From: Clostridiales bacterium UBA4644
Lineage (GTDB): Bacteria > Bacillota > Clostridia > Oscillospirales > Butyricicoccaceae
Direction: 5' to 3'
DNA: 9,788 nt
Assembly: GCA_002405755.1 (NCBI GenBank)
Contig: DHMK01000085.1
Coordinates: forward strand, 2,787-12,574
The stretch's first letter is position 1, and every line of letters starts with the position of its first letter. Shown here one piece after another: positions 6,348 through 9,788 of the stretch. The notes beneath the pieces were generated by a model. The model ran no database searches and had not been told where the DNA came from. It saw only the letters and a list, made by a program, of their open reading frames with translations. Position numbers and translations under genes: made by a program.

Positions 6348-7370
6348 TCAGTCCTCCACATTGATCACAGGCATATTCACACTGGCCTGCATCTTCTCCA
6401 TAAGTTGATCCTTATCAAAATGGAAGCCGTAAGCGGAGAAGGGATTGACGGTGACGGCCACCAGATTGACGCTGTCCATCACCCGCAGGCCAATGCCCCG
6501 GATGGCCAGCTTTTCATAATTGGACCGCCTCAGCAGGATCTTGCTGCTGTCGCGCACCAGGAAGGTCAGGCCCTTCAGCGGCGCGTTGGACATGAGCAGC
6601 GGCCGGGCCAGTCCGTCGGACATGGCGCCTCCGAAAAAGATGGCCCGGGTCCCCGCCGCCTCCGGGCGGCGCAGTCCGTCCTCCACGGAAAGACCCTGAG
6701 GCAGCTGCCAGGGGCCGTCCTCCGTGAACAGCACGATCCCCCGGAAGTCCTCTCCCAGCGTCTCCACGCCCCGCCGGATCATGGGGTCCTCCGTCTCCGG
6801 CAGGGTGAGCACCCGGCAGATATGGGCCGTGTCCTCCACCACGGTATCGAGATCCTTATGATAGGAGGCGCCAGTGCAGAGGATGGTGGCATCGCTGACG
6901 CTGCGGCTGCAGAGAGTCTTGCGGCTGAGGGCGCCGTCGATCATCACCAGATCTGCGCCAAATTGCCGGAACCGGCGACCCAGCCAGGCCAGCTGCGCCG
7001 TCATGGAGGGGCCCGCCAGCTGGATGCTGCCATCGCTTCTGGCCCGCAGCATCACCACGTCGCCCATGGGCGTGGAGATGCCGGTGGTGTCCAGGATCTC
7101 CCGGGTCACATCGCAGTGCCGGAGGATCAGCTCCGAGGCCGTGGCCACCAGCGTCCCCTCCCGCACATAGATGCCGGGCTTTTTCGTGCCGGTGACCAGG
7201 TCCTTGCTTTCGCCGTCCCGGCCGATGGAGGTGAGGGCGATGGTCTGGCCGCTGCCGCTGACCTCCTGAATGATCTTGTTGAGCACGGTGGTCTTGCCGG
7301 CATTTTTACACATGCCGATGATCGACACCGAGCGATAGGGTCTGATCAGCTCACTGAGGGTGGTTTTCAT
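6348..7370 (-). CDS. kamB: P-loop protein KamB, putative lysine 5,6-aminomutase reactivase subunit
   Basis: A 340-residue protein with a nucleotide-binding P-loop near the N terminus, IGMCKNAGKTT (18-28, Lys26), on a first beta strand (RSVSIIG, 13-19), so it probably binds ATP or GTP. A later VMIDGALSRK segment looks like the second acidic strand of a P-loop fold. There is no signal peptide or membrane segment. I recognise it as the partner of the adjacent MutS-like gene in lysine-fermentation islands, named KamB, where it is thought to help restore damaged B12 cofactor in lysine 5,6-aminomutase. The biochemical role is inference from the family name and linkage. It starts 10 bases after the hemW stop with a modest purine-rich ribosome site (GAGAAGAA) and ends 3 bases before kamC. 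Here the pair lies outside the riboswitch-controlled unit, attached to lepA-hemW. Confidence 0.82.
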   Translation of the reverse strand: MKTTLSELIRPYRSVSIIGMCKNAGKTTVLNKIIQEVSGSGQTIALTSIGRDGESKDLVTGTKKPGIYVREGTLVATASELILRHCDVTREILDTTGISTPMGDVVMLRARSDGSIQLAGPSMTAQLAWLGRRFRQFGADLVMIDGALSRKTLCSRSVSDATILCTGASYHKDLDTVVEDTAHICRVLTLPETEDPMIRRGVETLGEDFRGIVLFTEDGPWQLPQGLSVEDGLRRPEAAGTRAIFFGGAMSDGLARPLLMSNAPLKGLTFLVRDSSKILLRRSNYEKLAIRGIGLRVMDSVNLVAVTVNPFSAYGFHFDKDQLMEKMQASVNMPVINVED

Positions 7371-7380
7371 GCCGTTCTTC

Positions 7381-8535
7381 TCACTTTCCGCAGGAGCCGC
7401 ACCCTTCCAGCGCGTCTCCGATGATCACATTGGACACCAGAAATCCCTCCGGCGTCAGATGCCAGCGGCCGGCCTCCCGCTTCACATGGCCGCTCTCCAC
7501 ATAAGGCTCCAGTCTTTGGGCGAAGGGGGCGAACGGCCGGCGGAACCGGGCCTGAAACGTGTCCTCGTCCACGCCATCCACCGTGCGCAGCGCCAGCATC
7601 AGATATTCCCCTACCCGCAGCTCCGCAGGGCAGGAGACCTCGTCGGCGTCCTCCACGATGGGCCGCTGTCCCTGCATCCCGCTCAGATAGGCCGCGATGT
7701 CCGGGGTGTAATAAAACCGTTTTCCGTTATAAAAGCTGTGGGCCGCGCAGCCGAAGCCCAGATATTCGCTGAGGTCCCAGTATTTGCTGTTGTGCCGGGA
7801 GCGGAAGCCCGGCCTGGCGTAGTTGGAGATCTCATACTGCCGGTAGCCCCGCTCCTCCAGCCGTTTGGTCAGCGCCAGATACATATCCGCCTGCAGATCG
7901 TCGTCTGCCCGGGGCGGATCCTCCAGAAAGAGGGGCGTCCCCTCCTCCAGCTTCAGGGCGTAGCAGGAGATATGGCTGGGCTGCAGGGCGCACAGAGCGT
8001 CCACGCTGCGCAGGCAGCTTTCCAGGTCCTGCCCCGGCAGGCCGAACATCAGGTCCACCGAGAGGTTCTCCGTGCAGTATTGCCGGATCAGCTCCGCCGC
8101 CCGCTGCGCCGCGGCAAAATCATGGGCTCTGCCGATGCGCCGCAGCTGCCCGTCGTCTGCCGACTGAACGCCCATGGAGATCCGGTTGACGCCGGCCCGT
8201 TTCAGCGTCCGGAGCAGCGGCTTGTCCACGCTCTCCGGGTTGACCTCCACGGTGATCTCCGCATAGCGATCCAGCCGCACCCGCTTTTCCAGCGTCTTCA
8301 GCAGCGCCGCCAGCCGTTTTCCGCCGAAGACCGAGGGCGTGCCGCCGCCGATGTAGACGGTATCCACCGGATAATCGCCGCCGGGGAGAAAAAACTCCTC
8401 CAGCTGCCGCGTCAGCGCCGCCAGGTAATCGTCCAGCAGCCGCTCGTCCCACTGGGCGGTGGAGCAGAAATCGCAGTAGGCGCATTTGCTCCTGCAGAAG
8501 GGGATATGGAGATAAACGCCCAGCTTTCCAGCCAT
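7381..8535 (-). CDS. hemW: HemW heme chaperone (radical SAM, HemN-like)
   Basis: HemW binds a 4Fe-4S cluster and heme and is thought to deliver heme to membrane respiratory proteins. It is often mis-annotated as oxygen-independent coproporphyrinogen III oxidase. Starting at ATG 8535 the protein is MAGKLGVYLHIPFC and 384 residues long, the usual family size. It shows the radical SAM cysteines 14, 18 and 21 (plus Cys24 in CDFCS), the GGGTPS segment (63-68), ITVEVNP (94-100) and the HemW heme-binding signature HNSKYW (248-253). An upstream in-frame ATG at 8706 would add 57 low-complexity residues inside lepA, while AAAGGA upstream of 8535 supports the shorter start. The C terminus ends EGCGSCGK, an unusual CxxC. 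It follows lepA by 32 bases, the common clostridial lepA-hemW pair, and runs tightly into kamB. Confidence 0.94.
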   Translation of the reverse strand: MAGKLGVYLHIPFCRSKCAYCDFCSTAQWDERLLDDYLAALTRQLEEFFLPGGDYPVDTVYIGGGTPSVFGGKRLAALLKTLEKRVRLDRYAEITVEVNPESVDKPLLRTLKRAGVNRISMGVQSADDGQLRRIGRAHDFAAAQRAAELIRQYCTENLSVDLMFGLPGQDLESCLRSVDALCALQPSHISCYALKLEEGTPLFLEDPPRADDDLQADMYLALTKRLEERGYRQYEISNYARPGFRSRHNSKYWDLSEYLGFGCAAHSFYNGKRFYYTPDIAAYLSGMQGQRPIVEDADEVSCPAELRVGEYLMLALRTVDGVDEDTFQARFRRPFAPFAQRLEPYVESGHVKREAGRWHLTPEGFLVSNVIIGDALEGCGSCGK

Positions 8536-8567
8536 AATGAAGCTTTCCTTTCCGGAAGGCGCGCCGC

Positions 8568-9788
<1,221 letters not shown>

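Noticed and set aside
5004..7424. 806-codon open frame on the plus strand across kamC and kamB
   Set aside because: It lies antisense to two well-supported genes and is rich in H, Q, G and R as expected from the complement of GC-rich codons. It has no recognisable domain or start signal.

Overview
The window carries most of a lysine-fermentation gene cluster next to two housekeeping genes. Every supported gene is on the minus strand, so transcription runs from the right edge to the left. The gene set (anaerobic lysine to butyrate/acetate pathway, lepA-hemW linkage, strong AGGAGG ribosome sites, fairly high GC) suggests an anaerobic clostridial Firmicute. A gut Oscillospiraceae-type butyrate producer such as Intestinimonas or Flavonifractor relatives would fit, but that placement is inference from gene content and not a sequence match.

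Layout in transcription order: lepA (3' two thirds, 9788-8568), hemW (8535-7381), kamB (7370-6348), kamC (6344-4878), a 350-base non-coding region (4877-4528), kal (4527-4132), kce (4112-3291), kdd (3253-2204), kamA (2105-852), and the first half of kamD (830 to the left edge). Gaps between lepA, hemW, kamB and kamC are 32, 10 and 3 bases, so these four look like one operon. After the 350-base region a second unit, kal-kce-kdd-kamA-kamD, begins, with gene order largely the reverse of pathway order.

Pathway: KamA turns L-lysine into beta-lysine. KamD with KamE (KamE presumably just beyond the left edge) makes 3,5-diaminohexanoate. Kdd oxidatively deaminates it to 5-amino-3-oxohexanoate. Kce cleaves that with acetyl-CoA to acetoacetate and 3-aminobutyryl-CoA. 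Kal removes ammonia to give crotonyl-CoA, which feeds butyrate formation. KamB (P-loop protein) and KamC (MutS-type ATPase) are associated with reactivation of the B12/PLP-dependent 5,6-aminomutase. Key catalytic and cofactor residues can be read in KamA, KamD and Kce at almost the same numbering as in the characterised enzymes.

The most interesting element is in the 350-base region. A perfect sigma-A promoter (TTGACA, 17 bases, TATAAT) starts a leader of about 290 bases. This leader folds by hand into a five-helix lysine riboswitch (4778-4612) with P1, P2, P3, P4, P5 and the conserved AGAGG, GCCGAA and CUGUCA segments. An intrinsic terminator hairpin (4622-4579, then U5) shares bases with the 3' strand of P1. 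Lysine binding should therefore block the terminator: the leader reads as a lysine-activated ON switch for lysine catabolism, opposite in sign to the usual lysine-repressed biosynthesis and transport genes. No terminator is visible between kamC and this promoter, so read-through from lepA-hemW-kamBC would be gated by the same switch. No mobile element, CRISPR array, rRNA or tRNA was seen.
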